DNA of 64,000 nt from Terrisporobacter glycolicus ATCC 14880 = DSM 1288 (GTDB lineage: Bacteria > Bacillota > Clostridia > Peptostreptococcales > Peptostreptococcaceae): the NCBI RefSeq assembly GCF_036812735.1, contig NZ_CP117523.1:2914001-2978000 (forward strand), read 5' to 3'. The notes beneath the pieces are model-generated. The model was given only the letters and a program-made list of their open reading frames with translations, searched no databases and was not told the origin of the DNA. Below are positions 17,117 through 24,872 of this stretch, in pieces (position 1 is the first letter of the stretch; each line of letters opens with the position of its first letter). The position numbers were made by a program, and so were the translations under genes.

Positions 17117-19174
17117 TTAATTTAATGAGATTTCTTCACGTTCACTAAATTTATACAATATTTCTTCTTTTAATCTTTTATTATCTTCTTTTTGTAATTT
17201 TGCATCTTGACCAATTATGTATCTAGCTTCTAATTGAGCCTGTTTTAATATTTTTATATGTTTAAAAATATTTGCAATTTTTAACTCTGGAAGACCGTGT
17301 TGTCTTGTTCCAAAAAATTCTCCTGATCCTCTTATTTCTAAGTCTTTTTGAGATATTTTAAATCCATCTGTAGTTTCTTCCATTATATCCATTCTTTCTC
17401 TACACACTTCAGTCTTTGAGTTATAAATTAGTATACAATATGATTTATGTTTTCCTCTTCCCACACGTCCTCTAAGCTGATGAAGTTGAGCTAAACCAAA
17501 TCTTTCTGCATTTTCGATTATCATCAATGTAGCATTAGGTACATTAACTCCAACTTCAATAACTGTAGTAGATACTAATATATCTAACTTTTTATTTTTA
17601 AAGTCATCCATTATACCATCTTTGTCACTAGGTCTCATCTTTCCATGAAGTAGACCTACTCTTAAATCCGAAAAGAATTCTCTTTTTAGCTCTTCTACAA
17701 GTTCAACTGCTGCTGTAGCTTCTATTTTTTCACTTTCGTCTACCAGAGGACAAACTACATAAACTTGTCTTCCTTTTTCAACTTCACTTCTTACTAAATT
17801 TTCATAAGCTTCATTTCTTCTTTTATATTCTATAGCAATAGTTTCCACAGGTTGCCTTCCTGGTGGCAACTCATCTATTATAGAGATATCTAAATCTCCA
17901 TATAAAATTAAAGCTAATGTTCTAGGTATTGGTGTTGCCGTCATAACAAGGATATCTGGACTGTTCCCTTTGTTTGATAATCGTCCCCTTTGTCTAACTC
18001 CAAATCTATGTTGTTCATCTGTTATAACTATTCCTAAGTTTTTGAATTCCACCTTATCTTCAATAAGAGCATGAGTTCCAATAAGAATATCTATTTCTTG
18101 ATTTTTTACTTTTTCTAATACTTTTTCTTTTTGTTTTTTTGTAAGACTTCCCACAAGCAACTCAGACTTAATATTAAAGGATCCTAGTGTTTCTTTGAAT
18201 GATTCATAGTGTTGTGACGCCAAAATCTCTGTAGGAGCCATTAAAGCCCCCTGGTAACCATTTAAAACTGCACTTGTTAATGCAAGTAATGCTACTACTG
18301 TTTTCCCGCTTCCAACATCGCCTTGAACCAATCTATTCATTACTTTAGAATCAGTCATATCTTCTGTAATTTCATTTAACGCTCGTCCCTGAGCCTTAGT
18401 TAGTTTAAACGGAAGAGATTTTATTATATCATTTAATTTTTCTTTTTCTTCAAATTCTATTCCACTAGCTTCATTTATACCACTTTTAAAATAAAATAGT
18501 CCTAACTGTAAAATTAGAAATTCTTCAAAAACTAATCTATATAATGCAACTTTTAAAGTTTCTTTGTTAGTTGGAGAATGTATATTCCTAACAGCAAAAT
18601 CAATACCACACAATTTGTATTTTTCTAATATATATTGTGGTAGATATTCTTTTACCTTAAATTCTTCCTTTACAAGAACTGATTTAATCATTCCTTGCAA
18701 CTCTTTATTTGTTAAACCATAAGTCAAAGGATATACTGGCTCAATTTTACAATTAGATATTGACTTATTAGTGTAATGTTCAACCTCAATAGGCATAAAC
18801 TCTTTAAAATTATTTTCTATCTTAACTTTTCCAAAAACTAAAATACTATCTCCACTCTTAAATACCTTTGTAATGTATTCTTGATTAAAAAATGACATTT
18901 TTATATATCCACTATCATCCCTTAAATCCATTCTTGTTATTTTCATGCCTTTTCTTGGGCTATAAGTATCTATTTTAGTTATAATGCCTTTAATAGATAC
19001 CTTATCTTCATTTTCCAATTGCTTAATTTTTTTTATAACACTTCTATCTTCATATTGCCTTGGAAAATAATATACTAAATCTTTTAAAGTAAAGATATTA
19101 AGTTTATGAAGTTTTTCAGCTCTCTTAGGCCCTATTCCTTTTACAAATTGTATTTCCTTATTTAAGTTATTCAT
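17117..19174 (-). CDS. recG: ATP-dependent DNA helicase RecG
   Basis: RecG regresses stalled forks and branch-migrates recombination intermediates. The 685-residue protein has an N-terminal wedge/OB domain (VKGIGPKRAEKLHKLNI near the start). Superfamily 2 motifs follow in order: QGDVGSGKTVVALLAL, DEQHRFG, MTATPIPRTL, and STTVIEVGVNVPNATLM with QLRGRVGRG. The ATG at 19174 follows AGGTGAT; a GTG three codons upstream is less likely. fakA ends upstream with a terminator in between. Length matches the family. Confidence 0.97.
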   Translation of the reverse strand: MNNLNKEIQFVKGIGPKRAEKLHKLNIFTLKDLVYYFPRQYEDRSVIKKIKQLENEDKVSIKGIITKIDTYSPRKGMKITRMDLRDDSGYIKMSFFNQEYITKVFKSGDSILVFGKVKIENNFKEFMPIEVEHYTNKSISNCKIEPVYPLTYGLTNKELQGMIKSVLVKEEFKVKEYLPQYILEKYKLCGIDFAVRNIHSPTNKETLKVALYRLVFEEFLILQLGLFYFKSGINEASGIEFEEKEKLNDIIKSLPFKLTKAQGRALNEITEDMTDSKVMNRLVQGDVGSGKTVVALLALTSAVLNGYQGALMAPTEILASQHYESFKETLGSFNIKSELLVGSLTKKQKEKVLEKVKNQEIDILIGTHALIEDKVEFKNLGIVITDEQHRFGVRQRGRLSNKGNSPDILVMTATPIPRTLALILYGDLDISIIDELPPGRQPVETIAIEYKRRNEAYENLVRSEVEKGRQVYVVCPLVDESEKIEATAAVELVEELKREFFSDLRVGLLHGKMRPSDKDGIMDDFKNKKLDILVSTTVIEVGVNVPNATLMIIENAERFGLAQLHQLRGRVGRGKHKSYCILIYNSKTEVCRERMDIMEETTDGFKISQKDLEIRGSGEFFGTRQHGLPELKIANIFKHIKILKQAQLEARYIIGQDAKLQKEDNKRLKEEILYKFSEREEISLN

Positions 19175-19206
19175 AATTATCACCTACAAATATTATTACC
19201 ATGCGA

Positions 19207-19254
19207 ATAAAAAATCCTGTATAATATACTAATTTATAGTACGATTATACAGGA
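19207..19254 (-). terminator. Terminator after fakA
   Basis: An 11-bp stem TCCTGTATAAT/ATTATACAGGA is followed by ATTTTTTATT on the minus strand, between fakA and recG. Confidence 0.75.
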
Positions 19255-19265
19255 CTAGTTAATCA

Positions 19266-20891
19266 TTATTCAACTGAAATTAAGTAATAATAAAGAGGTT
19301 GTCCTCCATAGTGTAATTCCACATCTATATCTTCAAATTTTTCTTCTAATAAATCTCTTAATGCTCCTGCTTCTTCTTCAGAAGTATCTTCACCATAGAA
19401 TAAAGTTATTATAGCACTATCTTCATCAACTAATTTTTCTATAAGTTCAGTCGTTATTTCATCTACCTTATCTCCTGCAGATAATAATTTCCCTTCAGCA
19501 ATACCTATTATATTTCCTTCTTTTACTTCCACGTCATTTATCACTGTGTCTCTTACAGCATAAGTTACTTGGCCAGATTTTACTGAAGATAAAGCTTCCA
19601 TCATATTGGCTTCATTGTCACTTACATCAACATCTGCATCAAATGTTACTAAAGTAGCAAAAGCTTGTGCGACATTTTTAGTCGGTATAACTATTATGTT
19701 TTTATCACTTAATTCTTTAGCTTGATTAGCCGCCATTATAATATTACTGTTATTTGGTAATATTATAATATTTTTAGCATGTAAATTTTCTATCGCTTTC
19801 ATAAAATCTTCTGTACTCGGGTTCATAGTTTGACCACCTTCTATTATGTGATCAACACCAAAATCTTTAAATATTTGTGCTAAACCTTCACCCATAGAAG
19901 TAGCTATAAATCCGTACTCTTTTTCTTCAACAGGTATATCTTTAGTTTGAGCCGTTTCATTTAATACCTTATTTTCATGTTGGAGCTTCATATTTTCTAT
20001 TTTTATTGTTAATAGTTGTCCGTATTTTAATGCTTCTTGTATAGCAAGTCCTGGATCATTTGTGTGAACATGTACTTTTATTACACCTTCATCTCCAACT
20101 ACAGCTAAACTATCTCCAAATTTCATATACATTTCTCTCACTGCTAAATCATCTATTTTATCACTTTCTAAAATAAATTCTGTACAGTATTGGAACTTAA
20201 TATCTTCACTAGATATATTTTGTTCTACATTAACCTCTACATTGCTAGAAGTTCCGCCTTCTACGGACTCTATGTTACTTCCCTTTAACGAAGATAACAT
20301 TCCTTCATATATAAGAACTAATCCTTTACCACCTGAGTCTACAACCCCAGCTTCTTTTAATGCCTTTAGTAATTCTGGTGTCTTATTTAGTGATTCATTA
20401 GCTTTTTTTGCTACTAATTCAAGAAATTCTATCATATCCATATTTGGCTTAGCTACTTTTACTGCATACTCTCCACTTTCTCTAACTACAGTAAGAATAG
20501 TTCCTTCTATTGGCTTTATTACAGCTTTATAAGCAGTATCAGATCCATTTTTAAGAGCATTAGCTAAATCTACAACATTTAAATTTTCTTTGCCTTCTAT
20601 TGATTTTGCTATTCCTCTTATTATTTGTGATAGTATAACTCCTGAGTTTCCTCTAGCACCCATTAAAGAACCTTTAGAAAGAGCTTTACCTATATCTGTT
20701 ATATCATCATTTTCAACTTTAGATAATTCTTTAATTGCATATGATATAGTTAAAGACATATTTGTTCCTGTATCACCATCTGGAACTGGAAATACATTTA
20801 ATTTATCAACTAAATCTTTATGGTTTTGAAGATTATTTGCACCTGAAACAAACATATCTCTAAATCTTTTTCCGTCTATATATTGAATCAT
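19266..20891 (-). CDS. fakA: Fatty acid kinase subunit FakA (DAK2/YloV)
   Basis: FakA phosphorylates fatty acids presented by FakB, giving acyl-phosphate for lipid synthesis. The 541-residue protein has the DhaL-type ATP domain with KLNVFPVPDGDTGTNMSLT near residues 30-48, GARGNSGVILSQI, and GVVDSGGKGLVLIYEG. A linker and the C-terminal FakA domain follow, with KVHVHTNDPGLAIQEAL and IIILPNNSNIIMAA. It lies directly after yloU, 15 bases apart, the common yloU-yloV pair. The matching DegV/FakB protein is at 52431, not adjacent, and is regulated separately by a TetR repressor. Confidence 0.9.
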   Translation of the reverse strand: MIQYIDGKRFRDMFVSGANNLQNHKDLVDKLNVFPVPDGDTGTNMSLTISYAIKELSKVENDDITDIGKALSKGSLMGARGNSGVILSQIIRGIAKSIEGKENLNVVDLANALKNGSDTAYKAVIKPIEGTILTVVRESGEYAVKVAKPNMDMIEFLELVAKKANESLNKTPELLKALKEAGVVDSGGKGLVLIYEGMLSSLKGSNIESVEGGTSSNVEVNVEQNISSEDIKFQYCTEFILESDKIDDLAVREMYMKFGDSLAVVGDEGVIKVHVHTNDPGLAIQEALKYGQLLTIKIENMKLQHENKVLNETAQTKDIPVEEKEYGFIATSMGEGLAQIFKDFGVDHIIEGGQTMNPSTEDFMKAIENLHAKNIIILPNNSNIIMAANQAKELSDKNIIVIPTKNVAQAFATLVTFDADVDVSDNEANMMEALSSVKSGQVTYAVRDTVINDVEVKEGNIIGIAEGKLLSAGDKVDEITTELIEKLVDEDSAIITLFYGEDTSEEEAGALRDLLEEKFEDIDVELHYGGQPLYYYLISVE

Positions 20892-20906
20892 ATTCTTCCT
20901 CCTATA

Positions 20907-21257
20907 TTACTTAACCCTGATACCTTGCACGTTAACATCAATTTTGCTAACTTTTATTGATGTTGTATTTTCTACTGAGTATTTCACTCTGTCTATTATG
21001 TTATTTGCTACAGTAGAAATATTAATTCCATATTGCATTATAACAAATAATTCTATTTCTATTTTATTATCTTCTGTTTCATATATTTTAACGCCTTTAG
21101 TAGCATTGTCTCCTTTTAACAATTCAACAATACCTTTTATCTTTTGTGAGAAACCTACTAATCCGTAACTCTCCATTGCTGCCCTATATGCAATTTGAGC
21201 TATAACATGCTTATCTATTTCTATACATCCATATTTATTATTTACTTTAGTAGTCAT
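20907..21257 (-). CDS. yloU: Asp23/Gls24 family protein YloU
   Basis: The 116-residue protein holds a single Asp23 domain (IAQIAYRAAMESYGLVGFS, then IELFVIMQYGINISTVANNI and VNVQGIRV at the end). It is coupled to fakA downstream, as in Bacillus and Staphylococcus, where YloU-like proteins help lipid or membrane homeostasis. The ATG follows GGGGGTAAAACC. A longer family member is at 1719-2138. Confidence 0.85.
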   Translation of the reverse strand: MTTKVNNKYGCIEIDKHVIAQIAYRAAMESYGLVGFSQKIKGIVELLKGDNATKGVKIYETEDNKIEIELFVIMQYGINISTVANNIIDRVKYSVENTTSIKVSKIDVNVQGIRVK

Positions 21258-21642
21258 GGTTTTACCCCCTCATTTTTTTAATAATATTTTGTACAATGTT
21301 GAATCATTATTTTACCAATCCAACAAATTTCCTTTATTTTAATAAATTATAGTTTATATTTCTATTTTAGACAAGATATATAATACTATAAGTAATTAAT
21401 AATTAAAAGTTATTTAAATTTAGTAACTAAAAAGACGTTTATTGTCAATACTATGTCTTAAGAAATAGAAGATATAAAGTTTTTATTTTTTTGACATAGC
21501 GATTTACAACACAATAAAACGATGATAATAAACTTTTATCATTATTTTTTCTTTTAATATTTACATTAGCAAAATTTATATATATAATTTTATATGATAA
21601 TGAGAAAATCTTCAATATGTTAAGGACAATTATATATTTTTA

Positions 21643-21671
21643 TTGCAAAAATTCAAATTTTATGTTAATAT
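21643..21671 (+). promoter_or_regulatory. SigA-type promoter of rpmB
   Basis: TTGCAA at 21643 and TAATAT at 21666 with a 17-base spacer lie about 50 bases before rpmB. The wider 464-base gap from the yloU start to rpmB otherwise holds AT-rich sequence and no gene that I can support. Confidence 0.55.
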
Positions 21672-21721
21672 AAATATGTTTTTAGTCTTAAAATAGTTAT
21701 CATTTTAAGGAGGTGTATATA

Positions 21722-21910
21722 ATGTCAAGAGTATGTTGCGTATGTGGTAAAGGTAAAGTTTCTGGAAACCAAGTATCACATTCAAATAAACACAGCAAGA
21801 GAACATGGGCTGCTAACTTAAGAAACGTTAAAGTTATAGAAAATGGAACTCCAAAAAGAGTAAAAGTTTGTACAAGATGCTTACGTTCAAACAAAGTTGA
21901 TAGAGCTTAA
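21722..21910 (+). CDS. rpmB: 50S ribosomal protein L28
   Basis: The 62-residue protein starts MSRVCCVCGKGKVSGNQVSH and ends with VCTRCLRSNKVDR. It has two CxxC-type cysteine pairs, the zinc-binding form of L28 in the large subunit. AAGGAGGTG precedes the ATG; an upstream ATG three codons earlier overlaps the ribosome site and is not the start. It is divergent from yloU and convergent with spoVM, the order seen in Bacillus around yloU-rpmB-spoVM. Confidence 0.95.
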   Translation: MSRVCCVCGKGKVSGNQVSHSNKHSKRTWAANLRNVKVIENGTPKRVKVCTRCLRSNKVDRA

Positions 21911-21933
21911 TAATAAATTTATTTTATTAGTAA

Positions 21934-21966
21934 AGAGCCTACAGAAATGTAGGCTCTCATTTTTTT
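21934..21966 (+). terminator. Terminator after rpmB
   Basis: GAGCCTACA/TGTAGGCTC stem with GAAA loop and a following T-run; the stem lies between rpmB and spoVM. Confidence 0.85.
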
Positions 21967-21994
21967 ATCTAAAAGTTTATCATTTTTTTATTTC

Positions 21995-22072
21995 CTACTT
22001 TTTATTCGTTCTCATAAATTTCAAAACAATATTAGAAAGCCATTTTGGTAATTTTACAGTTACCATTTTCAT
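21995..22072 (-). CDS. spoVM: Stage V sporulation protein M (25-residue membrane-curvature peptide)
   Basis: This 26-codon gene is too short for ordinary gene finding. The product starts MKMVTVKLPKWLSNIV and ends in a basic tail RTNKK. It matches the known B. subtilis SpoVM pattern M-K-x3-KLPK-[FW]-L-x2-IV, including a proline near position 9 and an amphipathic helix. In Bacillus SpoVM senses the curvature of the forespore outer membrane and anchors SpoIVA at the start of coat assembly. A strong AGGGGGG site lies 6 bases before the ATG. Its place between rpmB and thiN is the same as in Bacillus. I did not identify its promoter. Confidence 0.88.
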   Translation of the reverse strand: MKMVTVKLPKWLSNIVLKFMRTNKK

Positions 22073-22461
22073 ACTTATCCCCCCTAAGTTAGATAGTTTT
22101 CAGTATTTCACATTAGATTTGTACCACAACATTTATTAATTTCTATGCTAGTCATTTTTTTTATAGACCTTAAAATTAAATCTTACATTACCATTATTTA
22201 TGTCTATCTTCATCTCTAATAATTTCAATATAAAAACTTTCTCATTAAATTATATTAGTTAAGACTCTTATTTTAGAATTATAAATTATTCCTTACATTA
22301 GCTTTTTATTTTTACTATATGGATTAATATCTTAAAAGCTAACACTTCTTTAATTTCTCCGTAAATTATTCACCTGTAAGGCCAGCATTAGCTTTTTAAG
22401 AAGCTTTAAGAACATCCATGACCAAAACTAGTCCTTTACTCCATATTATTTTTTACTTAGT

Positions 22462-22500
22462 ATAAAATAAACTCCTCTTAATTACATATCAAGAGGAGTT
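22462..22500 (-). terminator. Terminator after thiN
   Basis: The perfect 10-bp stem AACTCCTCTT/AAGAGGAGTT is followed by TTATTTTATA on the minus strand. It separates thiN from spoVM. Between 22073 and 22461 I see no further gene. Confidence 0.7.
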
Positions 22501-22505
22501 TATTA

Positions 22506-23156
22506 TTATGCTAAGTTATAATTTCTTATAATTAATGCATATCCATCTTCAATTTTTATAATACATTCATCTTCTAACATAACATTAGATATACCTAAAG
22601 ATGATAAGTACCCCATTTTAGCATTGTTCAATGGGTACTCTAATTTTTTAAGAGTTATATTCTTTACATCTGCCATTATTGGTACAACTGATACAGTATC
22701 TCCCTTTTTTCCATGCAAAATAACTTCTTCATTTCTTATAATAGTAATCTCTTCTTCACTCGTGATTATTTTAGGTGTTATATTCATTTCTCGCACATAG
22801 TGCATCAAACCTATATTGGCAAGAGTATGATCTATTCGTCCCCCCAAAGAACCATAAAAATCTATTTCCTTTGCTTTTAATTCCTTAGCTAAATAAATAC
22901 AAATTTCTGAATCTGTTTCATCCTTATGAGATGGATATGTTTTAAAAAATACGTTTTTATTTTTATAATAATCAACTAAATAATTATTAATAGAGTCTAA
23001 GTCTCCTATTATATAATTTGGCATTATATTCATTTTATATAAATGATTACATCCACCATCGGCTCCTATTATAAAATCATATTTTTCCCTAAGTATTATT
23101 TCTTTTGTCTTATCATAATTTTTTATTTCGCCATTCAATATAATACAAACTTTCAT
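22506..23156 (-). CDS. thiN: Thiamine diphosphokinase
   Basis: ThiN (YloS) makes thiamine diphosphate from thiamine and ATP. The 216-residue protein has the typical FIIGADGGCNHLYK and IIGDLDSI motifs, TDSEICIYLAK, YGSLGGRIDHTLAN, and a beta-rich thiamine-binding C-terminus. The ATG follows TTAGGAGATATTA. It follows rpe and rsgA, which is the Bacillus rsgA-rpe-thiN-spoVM order. Confidence 0.93.
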   Translation of the reverse strand: MKVCIILNGEIKNYDKTKEIILREKYDFIIGADGGCNHLYKMNIMPNYIIGDLDSINNYLVDYYKNKNVFFKTYPSHKDETDSEICIYLAKELKAKEIDFYGSLGGRIDHTLANIGLMHYVREMNITPKIITSEEEITIIRNEEVILHGKKGDTVSVVPIMADVKNITLKKLEYPLNNAKMGYLSSLGISNVMLEDECIIKIEDGYALIIRNYNLA

Positions 23157-23165
23157 TAATATCTC

Positions 23166-23822
23166 CTAAAGACTAGCATTTTTTCTCATTAATTTTACAG
23201 TTTCTTCTATATTTTCACTATTAAATATAGCTGAACCTGCTACTATTACATTTGCTCCAGCTTCTACTACTTGATTTATATTACTTGGTTTTATTCCACC
23301 ATCTACTTGTATATCAACATTAAGATTTTTTTCATCTATTATTTGTTTTAATTCTTTTATTTTTTCAATCACACTTTCAATAAATGATTGCCCTCCAAAC
23401 CCAGGATTTACAGTCATTATAAGTACCATATCCACATCTTGAAGTACATGCTTTATAGTTTCTATAGGTGTGGCAGGATTTAAAGCTACACCCGCTTTTA
23501 CATTATATGATTTAATATTTTGTATAGTTCTATGTAAATGTCTACAGGCTTCCACATGAACTACAATTAAATCACTTCCTGCATCAACAAAATCCTTAAT
23601 ATAATTATCTGGATTTTCAATCATAAGATGTGTATCAAATACCATATTAACATCTTTTCTTAATGATTTAACTATTCCAGGACCCAGCGTTATATTAGGA
23701 ACAAAATGTCCATCCATAACGTCTATATGTAAATATTCACATCCTGCTTTTTCTACCTTTTTAACATCTTCTAAAAGCTTTGCAAAATCTGCTGATAATA
23801 TTGATGGTGCTAATTTTATCAT
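23166..23822 (-). CDS. rpe: Ribulose-phosphate 3-epimerase
   Basis: Rpe interconverts ribulose 5-phosphate and xylulose 5-phosphate in the pentose phosphate pathway. The 218-residue TIM barrel has MIKLAPSILSADFAKL, the metal-site HIDVMDGHFVPNITLGP, VHVEACRH, VNPGFGGQSF, and VDGGIKPSN. The ATG follows AGGAGATAT, which lies in the end of rsgA. The gene starts right after the rsgA stop, so coupling is likely. Confidence 0.96.
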   Translation of the reverse strand: MIKLAPSILSADFAKLLEDVKKVEKAGCEYLHIDVMDGHFVPNITLGPGIVKSLRKDVNMVFDTHLMIENPDNYIKDFVDAGSDLIVVHVEACRHLHRTIQNIKSYNVKAGVALNPATPIETIKHVLQDVDMVLIMTVNPGFGGQSFIESVIEKIKELKQIIDEKNLNVDIQVDGGIKPSNINQVVEAGANVIVAGSAIFNSENIEETVKLMRKNASL

Positions 23823-23824
23823 TT

Positions 23825-24706
23825 TTAATATCTCCTTTTCCCTTGTCTTATCTCATTGAGTAATTGTATGTAACTTTCATACCTTACTTTAGAAATCTCC
23901 CCTGCTTCAACAGCCTCTTTAACTCCACAATCTGGCTCATTTTCATGTATGCATTTATTTCCAAACCTACAGTTATCAACTTCATAAAACTCTATAAAGT
24001 ATTCTTTTAATTCACTTTCTTCTATATCATCTAATGTTAATGAAGAAAAACCTGGTGTATCTGCAACTATGCCCCCACATTGTAATTTTAAAAGTTCAGC
24101 GTGTCTTGTAGTATGTTTTCCTCTTTTGATTTTATCACTAACTTCACCAGTTTGTAACTTAAAATTTTGATCTATTTCATTCAGTAAACTAGATTTTCCA
24201 ACTCCTGATGGTCCAGCAAACACTACTACGCTATTATTTAGCTCTTCTTTTACTTTATCTATATTCTCTTTAGACTTACTACTAACTGGAATTACTTTAT
24301 ATCCACTTAATTCATATATTTCTTTTATTTTATTTGTCGTATTGTCATCATCTAAATCAACTTTTGTAAGAATAATTACAATTTCTAAGTTTTCTTTTTC
24401 AGCAAGAACTATAAATCTATCTAATAAAGATAAATGAGGTGTAGGGTTCTTTACAGCAAAAACTATTAATGCTTTTTCCACATTCGCAATTGGAGGTCTT
24501 ATGAGTTCACTATCTCTTTTATCAATAACTTCTACAACGCCAATCTTTTTCTCCTCATCAACTACGCTAATTTTCACTCTATCACCTACTAAAGGAGTTT
24601 GCTTATTCTTTCTAAATATTCCTCTAGCTCTACATTCATACAGCCCATTTTCTGTATCTACATAGTAGAATCCCCCTATTCCTTTCATTATCCTTCCATC
24701 TAACAT
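23825..24706 (-). CDS. rsgA: Small ribosomal subunit biogenesis GTPase RsgA
   Basis: RsgA is a circularly permuted GTPase that checks late 30S assembly. The 293-residue protein has an N-terminal OB fold and a G domain in permuted order: ILTKVDLDD (G4), then PVSSKSKENI, then FAGPSGVGKSSLLN (G1), then VADTPGFSSL (G3). A C-terminal zinc knuckle reads CRFGNKCIHENEPDC. The ATG at 24706 lies 5 bases after AAGGAGGC; an extension upstream is not supported. It follows prkC after a terminator gap. Confidence 0.95.
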   Translation of the reverse strand: MLDGRIMKGIGGFYYVDTENGLYECRARGIFRKNKQTPLVGDRVKISVVDEEKKIGVVEVIDKRDSELIRPPIANVEKALIVFAVKNPTPHLSLLDRFIVLAEKENLEIVIILTKVDLDDDNTTNKIKEIYELSGYKVIPVSSKSKENIDKVKEELNNSVVVFAGPSGVGKSSLLNEIDQNFKLQTGEVSDKIKRGKHTTRHAELLKLQCGGIVADTPGFSSLTLDDIEESELKEYFIEFYEVDNCRFGNKCIHENEPDCGVKEAVEAGEISKVRYESYIQLLNEIRQGKRRY

Positions 24707-24809
24707 TAATTGCCTCCTTATTTTTAACACTTTATTATATATTACCACAATATTTTTATTATTTTAAATTTAATTCTTACCTATTATTTTTTTACTATTA
24801 TTTTTCAAA

Positions 24810-24846
24810 AAAATAAATATAAGTAAGCGGTATGCTTACTTATATT
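24810..24846 (-). terminator. Terminator after prkC
   Basis: 12-bp stem ATATAAGTAAGC/GCTTACTTATAT with a 5-base loop, followed by a T-rich stretch on the minus strand. Confidence 0.75.
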
Positions 24847-24872
24847 TTGCATATATGATTTATTTTTATTCT

